From NCBI GenBank assembly GCA_029856145.1, contig JAHQWK010000005.1:1-56440 (forward strand): 56,440 nt of DNA, given 5' to 3'. The notes below the pieces were generated by a model. It was given only the letters and a program-made list of their open reading frames with translations. It made no database searches and was not told the DNA's origin. The stretch is from Promethearchaeia archaeon (lineage in GTDB: Archaea; Asgardarchaeota; Lokiarchaeia; Sigyniarchaeales; SOKP01). Below, in pieces: positions 36,689 to 46,052 of the stretch (position 1 is the first letter of the stretch; each line of letters begins with the position of its first letter). Position numbers and translations under genes: made by a program.

Positions 36689-37255
36689 TTATTTAATACT
36701 TTTGTCAATTTTTAATTTAACTATGAAACTATTATGTTGGGGATCTTTTATGTCATCTATATCTCTCTCATAAATAACTTTATGTTCTGATGGTAAGGAT
36801 TTTTGTAATGAATTAACTAAAAATCCTTTAAACAAATCACAAGGAACTCCAATCTCAGAACAAAAGATACATCGATCGACACTTATAAACATTTCATTTT
36901 CGTTATTTTCTCTAATACTAACCTTCCAATCTGCTATAATTGAAGAATTTATTTCATCAATAATTTCTTCAAAACTTTTTCCAAATGGAAATAAATAAAA
37001 TGAGAATTTCTTACCAATTTCAAAAAGGAGATCAGAGGAATCATATAATAAACAATTTTGAGCAGATATGATTTTTTTAAAAGAAAAAAAGTCTAATGTA
37101 TCATTAGGGTTTTTATCTCTTATATCCTTTATGTGTATCATTCCTGCTTCTTTTAAGATAGATTTCATCCCATCATAATCAAGGATATCGTGATAGGCTT
37201 GAAGAAGCGCCACAATAACTTTATTTTTTACAAACCCTTTATAATCTCCAATCAT
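36689..37255 (-). CDS. V4R/Bet3-like protein within the GTPase cluster
   Basis: The 188-residue protein has an N-terminal helical half (V-K-N-K-V-I-V-A-L-L-Q-A-Y), a helix around F-S-F-Y-L-F-P-F-G-K-S, and a C-terminal V4R-like part: V-D-R-C-I-F-C-S-E-I-G-V-P-C followed by L-F-K-G-F-L-V-N-S-L and F-I-V-K-L-K-I. The C-x2-C and nearby Cys match metal-binding V4R members. Its fold relatives include TRAPP Bet3 and heme-NO-binding proteins. Situated between two paralogous small GTPases, it is a candidate regulator or scaffold for them. Recognition is by pattern, so the family call is moderate. Confidence 0.5.
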   Translation of the reverse strand: MIGDYKGFVKNKVIVALLQAYHDILDYDGMKSILKEAGMIHIKDIRDKNPNDTLDFFSFKKIISAQNCLLYDSSDLLFEIGKKFSFYLFPFGKSFEEIIDEINSSIIADWKVSIRENNENEMFISVDRCIFCSEIGVPCDLFKGFLVNSLQKSLPSEHKVIYERDIDDIKDPQHNSFIVKLKIDKSIK

Positions 37256-37294
37256 TTCTGTCTAATTCGATACCTTACTTTTTATAATAATTTA

Positions 37295-37855
37295 TTAATT
37301 TCTTTCGAATTTAACTCCACTTTTCTTTAATATATACAAAACTAATTTTTTAAACGCTTCCTCAACGTTTTCCCCATATTTTGCACTTGTTTCTATAAAC
37401 TCTGCAGCATCAATCTTTTGAGATAATGATTTTCCTTCTTCGGATGATACTTTAATTGAATCTTTTAAATCTAATTTGTTACCTATTAATATATAAACTC
37501 CATCAGGCCTGCTAAATTTTTTAAAATCCTCAAGCCATTTTATTGTTATCTGTTCAAATGTTGAATAACGTGTTATATCATAAACTAGAAGTGCTCCGAC
37601 ACAACCCTGAAAAAAATTTTGACGTGTTAATTCATATTTATCCTGACCGGCTATATCCCATAAGAGCAAACGAATTTTGGAGTTTATTTCGTCAATTCTT
37701 ATATCCTTTGATACTATGTTTACACCTAGAGTTGGCGTGTAACTTTCTTTAAAGGAATTAGTAATATATTTATCAATTAAGGATGTTTTCCCTACTGCAG
37801 GATCTCCTAATATTGCCAACTTTAATGCCCATTCTCTATTCTTATTATATACCAT
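37295..37855 (-). CDS. Rab-like small GTPase (cluster member 2)
   Basis: The 186-residue GTPase has G1 G-D-P-A-V-G-K-T-S, switch-I P-T-L-G-V-N, G3 W-D-I-A-G-Q-D-K-Y, G4 G-N-K-L-D-L and G5 T-S-A-K-Y-G. The catalytic Gln is present; no C-terminal Cys. It lies 17 bases after the PPC-domain gene and 39 bases before the V4R-like gene on the same strand, so co-transcription is very likely. Its sequence is closest to the GTPase at 38318, suggesting tandem duplication. Confidence 0.94.
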   Translation of the reverse strand: MVYNKNREWALKLAILGDPAVGKTSLIDKYITNSFKESYTPTLGVNIVSKDIRIDEINSKIRLLLWDIAGQDKYELTRQNFFQGCVGALLVYDITRYSTFEQITIKWLEDFKKFSRPDGVYILIGNKLDLKDSIKVSSEEGKSLSQKIDAAEFIETSAKYGENVEEAFKKLVLYILKKSGVKFERN

Positions 37856-37872
37856 TAAATCTCAACCCATTT

Positions 37873-38307
37873 TCATAAATCTAAAAGCGATAAATTAAAT
37901 TGAGGATCCTCAGCGCGACTTAATTCTTGATCAATTTCCAATATTTTAACTTCACCTGTAACGGATATTATGCTTGGTTGGCTTAGATGTCCTCCTATTA
38001 CAGAATAATCACTTCTTCCTAAAGTTACATGTAAGTGAATTATTGGCTCTTTACCTTTATATGTTATATTTCCTATGCAACTAATTAATTCTACGTATTC
38101 ATTAAAAGTTTCCATTTTGTAATTTTTGGAATCAATATCATAAAAACCGATTGTAAATTTTTTTAATGCACCAATACAGTTGATTAATCCAGATTTGATA
38201 TTATATTGTTTAACTAAGTCAATGATTGAGTTTATTAAATCTTCATTAGGTTCAACTTTCCCGAAAATAATGCGTTTAGATCTAGTTTCGATACTTTTCA
38301 TTTTCAT
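37873..38307 (-). CDS. PPC-domain (DUF296) protein
   Basis: The 144-residue protein matches the PPC fold also found attached to plant AT-hook proteins: I-I-F-G-K-V-E-P-N-E-D-L at the start, G-L-I-N-C-I-G-A-L, L-H-V-T-L-G-R-S-D, and the diagnostic G-G-H-L near residue 108, then strand-rich G-E-V-K-I-L. Archaeal and bacterial members form trimers of unknown function; DNA binding is possible but the AT-hook is missing. It is sandwiched between two GTPase genes with gaps of 17 and 10 bases, an unusual context for this family. Confidence 0.85.
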   Translation of the reverse strand: MKMKSIETRSKRIIFGKVEPNEDLINSIIDLVKQYNIKSGLINCIGALKKFTIGFYDIDSKNYKMETFNEYVELISCIGNITYKGKEPIIHLHVTLGRSDYSVIGGHLSQPSIISVTGEVKILEIDQELSRAEDPQFNLSLLDL

Positions 38308-38317
38308 TTAAATTTTA

Positions 38318-38854
38318 TTAAACTTTAATTCCTTCATTCCTTAATATTTGAAAGACTAATTTTTCAAAAGCTTTTTCTACATTTTCTCCGTATTTCGCAC
38401 TCGTTTCAACAAGGTCACTTGCGTCTATTTTATCTGCAAGTGCTCTTCCCTCCTCATTGGATACTGTTCTAGAATCTTGTAAGTCAATTTTATTTCCTAT
38501 TAAAACATAAGCTAAATCTTTTTCTCCATATTCATTTAGATCTTCTAACCATTTAGATTCAATATTTTTAAATGTAGCATGTCTGGTTATATCATATATA
38601 AATAATGCCCCTACTACACCTTGAAAAAACATTTTTCGCGAAAGATCATATTTTTCTTGACCAGAAATATCCCAAATAACTAACCGGATTTGATTATGTT
38701 CTGTTTCTAATTCTTTCACACAGATTGAAACGCCTAATGTGGGCTTGTAATCTTCTTTAAATTGGTGATGAGCATACATATTGATCAGAGAGGTTTTACC
38801 AACCGCGCTATCTCCTAATAAAACAAGCTTCAGAACAATGATGTTGTCAGACAT
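38318..38854 (-). CDS. Rab-like small GTPase (cluster member 3, first gene of the operon)
   Basis: The 178-residue GTPase has G1 G-D-S-A-V-G-K-T-S, switch-I P-T-L-G-V-S, G3 W-D-I-S-G-Q-E-K-Y, G4 G-N-K-I-D-L and G5 T-S-A-K-Y-G. All catalytic residues are present; the tail ends in G-I-K-V without Cys. As the promoter-proximal gene it leads a run of five same-strand genes (GTPase, PPC, GTPase, V4R-like, GTPase). The first four are separated by 39 bases or fewer. The two H residues before switch I (Y-A-H-H-Q-F) are unusual. Confidence 0.94.
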   Translation of the reverse strand: MSDNIIVLKLVLLGDSAVGKTSLINMYAHHQFKEDYKPTLGVSICVKELETEHNQIRLVIWDISGQEKYDLSRKMFFQGVVGALFIYDITRHATFKNIESKWLEDLNEYGEKDLAYVLIGNKIDLQDSRTVSNEEGRALADKIDASDLVETSAKYGENVEKAFEKLVFQILRNEGIKV

Positions 38855-39277
38855 CGTTATTAAAAAGATCTATTTGAAAATATTATCTATTTTTTATAGA
38901 TTAGATAATTTCATATTTTTTATATTTGAGCTAAATAAGAGATTTTCATACATCTGCTACAAATTATTTTTTCATCAATAATACCGTAATATTTTTTAGA
39001 TCATTTTACTTCATTTAAAATATAACGTGGATGTGGATGCTATGAGTATAAATATTAAATTTCTAAGTTTTGCACAAAATATGATTAAGATCATATCCAC
39101 GATTATTATTATCTAAATTCATTTATTTGTGAAGTGAATTTTCTTAGCTTTTACTTCCACATCCTACTTCATAAATAATGCATTCGGTATTTATGATATA
39201 ACCAAATTTGTTAATTAAATAGTTTTTTAATATTTTTAAGTCAAAAGAATTGAGTATGAAAAAAAAAATTAAGTTAG
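38855..39277. other. Divergent intergenic region between the GTPase operon and IleRS
   Basis: These 423 bases contain no convincing gene. They should hold divergent promoters: A/T-rich TATA-like stretches lie close to both ends. A 7-bp inverted repeat (CGTGGAT at 39026-39032, ATCCACG at 39095-39101) is present with a 62-base spacer; it is too weak to call a regulatory site. A short ATG-led A-run peptide near 39256 is not credible. Confidence 0.5.
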
Positions 39278-42142
39278 GTGTTAAAAATTTCTTATAATGA
39301 AAAAGAATTAGAAGTATTACGATTTTGGAAAAGAAATGAAATATTTGAAAAAAGCGTGGCGCAAAGACCAAAGAATAATCCTTATGTATTTTATGATGGA
39401 CCCCCATTTGCAACGGGATTACCTCAACACGGTAATATATTAAGTATTGTAACAAAAGATGTATTCCCGAGATATTGGACAATGAAAGGGCATCATTGTG
39501 AGAGGAGATGGGGTTGGGATTGCCATGGACTTCCTATAGAAAGTGTCTGTGAACAAGCTCTAAATTTGAAACAGAAGAAGGACATTTATGAGATGGGTGT
39601 AGGAGAATTCAATGAGTTTTGTCGATCAAAAGTGCTTTGGTACGCTAATGAATGGAAAAAAACCGTTGATCGAATGGGTAAGTGGATAGAATTTGATAAT
39701 TCGTATAAAACTATGGATAATACTTATATGGAAACCGTGTGGTATATTTTTAAGAAGATATATACTGAGGGTTTTATATATAAAGGTAAAAAAGTACTGT
39801 TTTACTGTCCAAGGTGTGAAACCCCACTCTCTAATTTTGAAATTTCTATGGATAATAGTTATAAGGACATTACTGAACAATCTATAACCGCAAAGTTCGA
39901 ATTAAAAGAAGAACCAAGGACATTTCTTCTAGCATGGACTACTACTCCTTGGACGTTGATCGGAAATGTGGCTCTAGCTGTTAATAGTAAGCAACCATAT
40001 GTTAAAATAAAGGTTGATGGTGAATATTTAATATTAATAAAAAACAAAATAGACACCATCAAAGAAGAATATGAAATAATTAAAGAATTTAAAGGAAAAG
40101 AATTGTTAAATAAAGAGTATGAGCCTTTATATCAAATTTCTACAAAGAGCGACAAAAAAGGGTATCTCGTTATTGATGGCGGTGATGAAGTTTTGTCCGA
40201 TGAAGGAACAGGAATTATACATATAGCGCTTTATGGGGAATTTGATTATGAAATGATAGATAAGTATGATCTTCCTGTAATTCAACATATTGATGAGCAT
40301 GGCGAGCTGGCTAATGGTCCTATAGATTGGATTGGAATGTGGTTTAAGGATGTAGATGAAGAGGTTTTGGAGGATCTACATCATCGGAATCTTTTATTCG
40401 ACTCAAAAGATTACACACATTCATATCCTTTCTGTTATAGATGTGATACTCCCTTAATTTATAATGCTCTTGATGCTTGGTTTATAGACATTCAGCATAT
40501 AAAACCAAGACTTTTAAAAACCAATAATAATATCAACTGGTATCCTAAAGAAATTTCTAAAAGATATCAAAAGATAATAGAAACTGCTCCTGATTGGTGT
40601 ATTTCAAGAAATCGGTTTTGGGCTACAGCAATGCCCATCTGGGAATGTGAAGAATGCAAGGAAATTAGAGTAATGGGATCAGTGAAAGAATTACAAGAAA
40701 ATGCGATTGAAGAAGTTCCTGATGATCTGGATCTACACAGACACATAGTTGATAAAATACATCTTAGATGTCCAAGTTGTGGTAAAGCAATGAATCGTAT
40801 ATCAGAGGTATTTGATTGTTGGTTGGAATCGGGGTCAATGCCATATGCAGCAAAACATTACCCTTTTGAAAATATTGAATGGTTTCAACACAATTTCCCG
40901 AGTGATTTTGTTTCGGAATATATTGGTCAGGTCAGAGCATGGTTTTACTATATGCATGTAATATCAATTCTGTTATTTGATGATATTCCTTTCAAAAATG
41001 TGGTTGTAAATGGTAATTTACTTGGCGAAGACGGAACAAAAATGTCAAAATCAAAAAGAAATTACCCTGATCCAAACCTGATAATAGAAAAATATGGAGC
41101 AGACGCTTTAAGGATTTATCTTTTATCGTCTCAGCTGATGAGGGCAAAAGATTTAAATTTTAAAGAGGAAATTGTGAAGCAAGTATATCGTAGATTTACT
41201 TTGTTATTAATCAATGTTCTAAAATTTTATTCATTGTTTGAAGTCGATGAATTGACTATGAATATAGCCGAATCAAGTAATATTTTAGATAAATGGATTG
41301 TCAGTTCATTAAACGTCCTGATTCAGGATGTCACCTTACAAATGGATGATTATAATACAGCAGAAGTCAGTAAATTATTATTCATCTTCATTGAAGATCT
41401 CTCAACATGGTATATTAAAAACAGTCGAAATCGATTTAAAAGTGAATATTTAAATGAAAAATTACCAGCAATGAATATATTATCATATATATTAAAAAAT
41501 TTATCAAAACTCTTAGCTCCCTTAACGCCATTTATTTCAGAGATGATATACCAAAAATTGAGAGAAAAAGGAATTGTAAACTTAGAATCCGTCCATTTAG
41601 AGTCTTGGCCTAGTTTTAATGAGAAATTTATTGATAGCGACGTTCGAAAAAACATGGAATTAACAAGGGAAGTAGTAAAAAGATCCTTAGAATTAAGAGA
41701 TAATTCTCAAATTCCAGTTAGGCAAGTTTTAAATAAGGTTAAATTAAACGGAGTAAACCTTGATAATGAATATTTAGAAATAATCGCAGAGGCTATAAAT
41801 GTGAGAAAAGTAATCATTGATAAAAGAGATTTTTCGGAAATTTTAATAGAATTAGATACCGAAATTACGCCAACGTTGAGGTTAGAAGGAATCGCCAGAA
41901 ACTTAATTAGACACTTGAATAATTATAGAAAAAAATTGAATTTATCAACAAAAAATCGAATAAATTTATATATAAAAATAGTTGATAAAGAAATTTCAGA
42001 AGCTTTTGAAAAGCATGAAGAAAGAATTAAGAAAATGATCCAAGCTGATATAATCATTCAGAATTTAGAAGGAAAACAAGATATAAAGAAATTCAAAATT
42101 GAAAATAAAGTCGTTGAGGCATGTATTGAGGTAAGCAATTGA
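39278..42142 (+). CDS. ileS: Isoleucyl-tRNA synthetase
   Basis: A 954-residue class I synthetase that charges tRNA-Ile and edits Val-tRNA. The HIGH motif reads H-G-N at 51-53 within P-P-F-A-T-G-L-P-Q-H-G-N, followed by R-R-W-G-W-D-C-H-G-L-P-I-E. The editing domain contains T-T-P-W-T-L, and the KMSKS loop is K-M-S-K-S at 588-592. A zinc-type pair C-P-S-C appears near residue 504. The GTG start gives an N-terminus a few residues shorter than usual; no better start is in frame because a stop lies just upstream. CysRS follows 77 bases later. Confidence 0.96.
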   Translation: MLKISYNEKELEVLRFWKRNEIFEKSVAQRPKNNPYVFYDGPPFATGLPQHGNILSIVTKDVFPRYWTMKGHHCERRWGWDCHGLPIESVCEQALNLKQKKDIYEMGVGEFNEFCRSKVLWYANEWKKTVDRMGKWIEFDNSYKTMDNTYMETVWYIFKKIYTEGFIYKGKKVLFYCPRCETPLSNFEISMDNSYKDITEQSITAKFELKEEPRTFLLAWTTTPWTLIGNVALAVNSKQPYVKIKVDGEYLILIKNKIDTIKEEYEIIKEFKGKELLNKEYEPLYQISTKSDKKGYLVIDGGDEVLSDEGTGIIHIALYGEFDYEMIDKYDLPVIQHIDEHGELANGPIDWIGMWFKDVDEEVLEDLHHRNLLFDSKDYTHSYPFCYRCDTPLIYNALDAWFIDIQHIKPRLLKTNNNINWYPKEISKRYQKIIETAPDWCISRNRFWATAMPIWECEECKEIRVMGSVKELQENAIEEVPDDLDLHRHIVDKIHLRCPSCGKAMNRISEVFDCWLESGSMPYAAKHYPFENIEWFQHNFPSDFVSEYIGQVRAWFYYMHVISILLFDDIPFKNVVVNGNLLGEDGTKMSKSKRNYPDPNLIIEKYGADALRIYLLSSQLMRAKDLNFKEEIVKQVYRRFTLLLINVLKFYSLFEVDELTMNIAESSNILDKWIVSSLNVLIQDVTLQMDDYNTAEVSKLLFIFIEDLSTWYIKNSRNRFKSEYLNEKLPAMNILSYILKNLSKLLAPLTPFISEMIYQKLREKGIVNLESVHLESWPSFNEKFIDSDVRKNMELTREVVKRSLELRDNSQIPVRQVLNKVKLNGVNLDNEYLEIIAEAINVRKVIIDKRDFSEILIELDTEITPTLRLEGIARNLIRHLNNYRKKLNLSTKNRINLYIKIVDKEISEAFEKHEERIKKMIQADIIIQNLEGKQDIKKFKIENKVVEACIEVSN

Positions 42143-42219
42143 CTTAAAATTATAAAAGAGGAAGATAGATCTTAAAATCTTCCGTAAAATTCTTATTTTT
42201 ACTTAGTCTTTATTATTTT

Positions 42220-43653
42220 ATGCTTAAAATCTATAATACCATGACTCGACAAAAGGAAGTTTTTAAACCTATAGAAGAAGGTCGAGTTAGAATTTATACT
42301 TGTGGGCAGACTGTATATGATGATGTGCACATCGGTAATGCAAGAACTTATAGTTCATGGGATGTAGTTATTAGATACTTACGATACAAGGGTCATGATG
42401 TATTCCACGTTCAAAACTTCACTGATGTGGGTCATTTAACTGATGATGAAGATCAAGGTGAAGATAAAATTGAGAAAAGAGCAAGAGAACAAAAGATAAA
42501 TCCTTGGGAATTAATCGATAAACAAATTCAAGAGTATTGGCAAGTAATTGATGATTTAAACATTCATAGACCAAATATATCTCCTAGAGCAACAACTCTT
42601 ATTCCTGATATGATTGAAATTATTCAAATTTTGTTAGAAAAAGGTTATGCTTATGAAGTAAAAGGCAATGTTTATTATGACACTACGAAATTTAAAGATT
42701 ATGGGAAACTTGCGAGATTAAAACTTGATGAAGAGAAAGCACAAGCACGTGTAGCTCAAGATCCATTGAAAAAGAATTACTTTGATTTCGCATTATGGTT
42801 AAACGCACGAAAGGGGGATCAAATCCATACTATGCGTTGGAACTCTCCTTGGGGTGAAGGATATCCTGGATGGCATCTTGAATGCTCGGTAATGGGTATG
42901 AAATATTTAGGAGATACCTTAGATATTCATTGCGGGGGAATTGATCACATTCCTACTCATCATCCCAATGAAATTGCCCAATCCGAAGCAGCTACTGGAA
43001 AAAAGTTTGTAAATTACTGGATGCATGCTGAATTTATCACTTTAAATGGCAAAAAAATGAGTAAAAGCCTTGGAAACTACGTTACAGCCCGTGAGCTAAT
43101 TGATGAATATAGTGGACTTGTTGTGAGAATGGGGCTCGTCTCTGGACACTATCGATCTGCGGTGGATTGGAATCCACAAGTTATTGAAAACGCAAAAAAT
43201 AATATTGAAAAAATAAGAAATTGTTTAAATGCTATTGAAAATTCAAGTGGTGGAAGTGAGAATACCCTTGAAGAAGCAATAGAAAATGTTAGAAAAGATT
43301 TTGAGGAATCCATGGATGATGATTTCAATAATCCAAAAGCCCTTGCCGCTATTTATGAATTTATTAAAAAGATTAATAGTTCCCTAGACAACAAAAAGGA
43401 AATTCTTATTAAAGCAAGGGAAACGTTACTTGAACTTCTCGGCATCTTTGGTCTTGACTTCATCAAAAAAGAAGAAGGAATTGATATTAAATTAAATAAA
43501 TTAATGGATATTATCATAAATATTCGGGATAAGGCAAGGAAAGCTAAAAATTACGAAATTAGTGATGAGATAAGAGATAAATTAAAGGAAGCAGGAATCC
43601 AACTTGAAGATACCCCAGATGGCCCTCGTTATAGTCTCTTTTTCAAAAAGTAG
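42220..43653 (+). CDS. cysS: Cysteinyl-tRNA synthetase
   Basis: The 477-residue class I enzyme has the Zn-binding Cys28 in C-G-Q-T-V-Y-D, the HIGH motif H-I-G-N at 37-40, the E-C-S zinc/cysteine ligand region near 222, H-H-P-N-E, and K-M-S-K-S at 279-283. The C-terminal helical domain ends in G-P-R-Y-S-L, a typical CysRS tail. Possession of CysRS means the organism can charge Cys-tRNA directly and need not rely on the SepRS/SepCysS pathway. It is arranged in tandem with IleRS on the same strand. Confidence 0.96.
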   Translation: MLKIYNTMTRQKEVFKPIEEGRVRIYTCGQTVYDDVHIGNARTYSSWDVVIRYLRYKGHDVFHVQNFTDVGHLTDDEDQGEDKIEKRAREQKINPWELIDKQIQEYWQVIDDLNIHRPNISPRATTLIPDMIEIIQILLEKGYAYEVKGNVYYDTTKFKDYGKLARLKLDEEKAQARVAQDPLKKNYFDFALWLNARKGDQIHTMRWNSPWGEGYPGWHLECSVMGMKYLGDTLDIHCGGIDHIPTHHPNEIAQSEAATGKKFVNYWMHAEFITLNGKKMSKSLGNYVTARELIDEYSGLVVRMGLVSGHYRSAVDWNPQVIENAKNNIEKIRNCLNAIENSSGGSENTLEEAIENVRKDFEESMDDDFNNPKALAAIYEFIKKINSSLDNKKEILIKARETLLELLGIFGLDFIKKEEGIDIKLNKLMDIIINIRDKARKAKNYEISDEIRDKLKEAGIQLEDTPDGPRYSLFFKK

Positions 43654-43695
43654 TTTAAATCTAACCCTTAAGAAGAATAATAAAAAAAAATAGAA

Positions 43696-44127
43696 TTAGA
43701 TAGTAGTTAAAACTTCCCATTTTTTATATAGAGCAGGATCTCCGCCATCCTCGATATAATCAACATATTTTTTTAATCCTGTTAAAATTGTGTCTGCTGT
43801 ATTTTTATATAATTTTGAGAGCTTCTTGTCATCAAATTCGGTCCGAATTTCCACTTCTGTTTTATTCGCTCTAGGAGTCAAAATATACCCAATTGAATTC
43901 ATATCACTTTTCTCCGTATACCATGTAGCACTTTTATTTTCATCAGTTTCAGTTTTGATAATTGTAATTCCTCCAACATCTGTTTCCAATTGGATTTTAT
44001 CATCATCTAATGGAGTTACTGCAGTTACACTAGGATTCCATTTTGGTGTATTCAAACCATCTATTAAAATCTTATAAATATTTTCGGGTGTAGATTCAAT
44101 TTTGATTTTTCTTTCCAATTTTGGCAA
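43696..44127 (-). CDS. SRPBCC/START-like small-molecule-binding protein
   Basis: The 143-residue protein follows the SRPBCC (polyketide cyclase/dehydrase) pattern: I-K-I-E-S-T-P-E-N-I-Y-K-I-L, then W-N-P-S-V-T near residue 32, a series of antiparallel strands, and a long C-terminal helix (T-I-L-T-G-L-K-K-Y-V-D-Y). Members enclose lipids or other hydrophobic ligands in a deep cavity. The TTG start is supported by GGTGA a few bases upstream. It converges with CysRS; no ligand can be proposed. Confidence 0.8.
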   Translation of the reverse strand: MPKLERKIKIESTPENIYKILIDGLNTPKWNPSVTAVTPLDDDKIQLETDVGGITIIKTETDENKSATWYTEKSDMNSIGYILTPRANKTEVEIRTEFDDKKLSKLYKNTADTILTGLKKYVDYIEDGGDPALYKKWEVLTTI

Positions 44128-44321
44128 AAAATCACCATAGTTTTAAATGCACATAATTATATGATATTTACTTTTATATAGATTTGTGTGATTTTTAAAT
44201 GCTGAATTATTTGTAAATAAGAATAATAATGCCAAAATCTATTATCTCAACATTATTGACTATTCCACGTTTGAAAAAAACTAAAAAAAATAAGAAATAA
44301 AATTAAATGATAAAAAAAAGA

Positions 44322-46052
44322 TTATTGGAATGTTTTTAGTAGTTCCTCGATTTCTGCTTGGATTGCTTCCGGCTTCTTCGCTGTTTGGCCTGCTATGGCG
44401 AGCTGTCTTTCTATAATAGGTCTATGAAGTGTGTTCATAGCGCAAAATGGGATTTCGCGAACTTTAGAGGGATCATCTGGGTCTATAACACCATAATGAA
44501 CAAGACATCTGCATACTCTTTCAAGATCAAAGTTGTAGCTGTCTTGGAAATGCATTGAGCTGATCATTAGGTTTCGGTCGTTAAAGAATTGTCCAGCAGA
44601 TTTTAAGTTTGGAGCCATTACTAAACGAGCAAATGCTTGATATGTTTTACTAGTAAGAATTTTTTGTGGACTTTTAATATATCTTGCTGCTCCAGCAAAG
44701 AAATATGCCTTCATAACTTGCCGATAACCTAAACTGGTTATATCATCAACAAAGTTTCCAATTTTGGAAGCGATCTGTCCAAAGTCATCTAGGTTGATAC
44801 CTTTCAATAATCCAGTAGGTTTTGGAACTTCTTGTTTCTCAACCATATCCCAAACTTGATTAGACCATCGAATCAATCCTTCAGCGTCAAAAAAGTTTTC
44901 GATGGGTTCCCACTCATCCTTATCATTAATTACACATATGGTAGCGAAGCCACAATCGCTATGACTCGTCATACTGAAGGGTGGCATATCGTCAAACCAA
45001 GCTAGCAATTTTGTAAACTTCGCTGTGAATGCAATAGGGTAAAACTTGGTTACTGAACCATTTGTATATTTATTAATTGCATCTTTTAAATCAGAAGTTG
45101 TATATCTAATATCCATTAATTCTTCAAAACTTATACGTCCGGTTAATGAAACTGGTTGGAATATAACGCCTGATACAACATCACAATTATTTTTTGCAAA
45201 ATCCAAAATCTTTCCAATTTCATGATCATTTACGCCTTTAGCGATTACTGGGACTAACATAACACCATAAAATCCAAGCTTTCGAGCATTTTCAATGACT
45301 CTCTTTTTAAGAGGCCATAAGTTAACTCCTCTGATCTTTTTCCATACTTCAGGATTATCTGTTGCATCAAATTGCAGATACAACGCATCCATTCCAGCAT
45401 CTATGCATTTTTTCGTAAATTCTAGTGATTTCCCAAATCGAACACCATTGGTGGTTACCATAACTTCTGTAAAACCCAATTCATGTCCTTTACGAATAAT
45501 TTCTGGGAGATCGTCTCTAACTGTAGGTTCTCCTCCAGATAGCTGGAGTAAAACCGCTGGAATAGGTTTCATTGATCTGAAATGTTCCATAATTCGGACG
45601 AGTTCTTCGAATGTAGGTTCTACAACGTAACCTGCCGCGCTGGCATTCGCAAAGCATATTGGGCAGGTTAAATTACACCTATTGGTAATATCTATTAAAC
45701 ATATGTTCGGAGCACTTTTATGGTTTGCACAAAGACCACAATCATATGGGCATCCTTTGTTTATTTCTTTAATTCCAGAGGATGTGTATTCAGGTTGAGT
45801 AGAATTATTAACAGTAGAACCAATATCGTTCGTAATATTCTGTTGCCATTTATATTCTTCTGGATTAATAGATAGTTTATCTTTGAATTCTCCATGTTCC
45901 TTACAAGTTTTTCGCATCATTACCCAGTTTGTTTCGGGGTCTACGTAAATTTCTGCTGAAACATGATGCATACATTCTGGACAAATGCTTATAGTAGTTC
46001 GAATAATTTCGACTTCATCCTTTTGATCAGATTGAGTCTCTAACTCTGTCAT
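44322..46052 (-). CDS. tes: Radical SAM protein, tetraether lipid synthase (Tes)-like
   Basis: A 576-residue radical SAM enzyme. The SAM cluster motif is C126-x3-C130-x2-C133 in N-R-C-N-L-T-C-P-I-C-F. Before it are extra cysteines C24/C27 (C-P-E-C), C50 and C101/C105/C108 (C-P-Y-D-C-G-L-C), which bind further metal centres. L-S-G-G-E-P is the SAM-binding GGE motif. This arrangement matches the MJ0619-type family that couples archaeol isoprenoid chains to make GDGT membrane lipids. The long C-terminal half fits too. A related radical SAM methylase-like role cannot be excluded. It is a single-gene unit with its own A/T-rich upstream region. Confidence 0.75.
   Translation of the reverse strand: MTELETQSDQKDEVEIIRTTISICPECMHHVSAEIYVDPETNWVMMRKTCKEHGEFKDKLSINPEEYKWQQNITNDIGSTVNNSTQPEYTSSGIKEINKGCPYDCGLCANHKSAPNICLIDITNRCNLTCPICFANASAAGYVVEPTFEELVRIMEHFRSMKPIPAVLLQLSGGEPTVRDDLPEIIRKGHELGFTEVMVTTNGVRFGKSLEFTKKCIDAGMDALYLQFDATDNPEVWKKIRGVNLWPLKKRVIENARKLGFYGVMLVPVIAKGVNDHEIGKILDFAKNNCDVVSGVIFQPVSLTGRISFEELMDIRYTTSDLKDAINKYTNGSVTKFYPIAFTAKFTKLLAWFDDMPPFSMTSHSDCGFATICVINDKDEWEPIENFFDAEGLIRWSNQVWDMVEKQEVPKPTGLLKGINLDDFGQIASKIGNFVDDITSLGYRQVMKAYFFAGAARYIKSPQKILTSKTYQAFARLVMAPNLKSAGQFFNDRNLMISSMHFQDSYNFDLERVCRCLVHYGVIDPDDPSKVREIPFCAMNTLHRPIIERQLAIAGQTAKKPEAIQAEIEELLKTFQ

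Noticed and set aside
39026..39101. Inverted repeat CGTGGAT/ATCCACG with a 62-base spacer
   Set aside because: Only seven base pairs with a long loop; not distinguishable from chance in this composition.
39256..39297. ATG-led short peptide upstream of IleRS as an alternative start or leader
   Set aside because: It runs into a stop after 13 codons in a different frame and begins with an A-run; no regulatory feature such as Ile codons is enriched.
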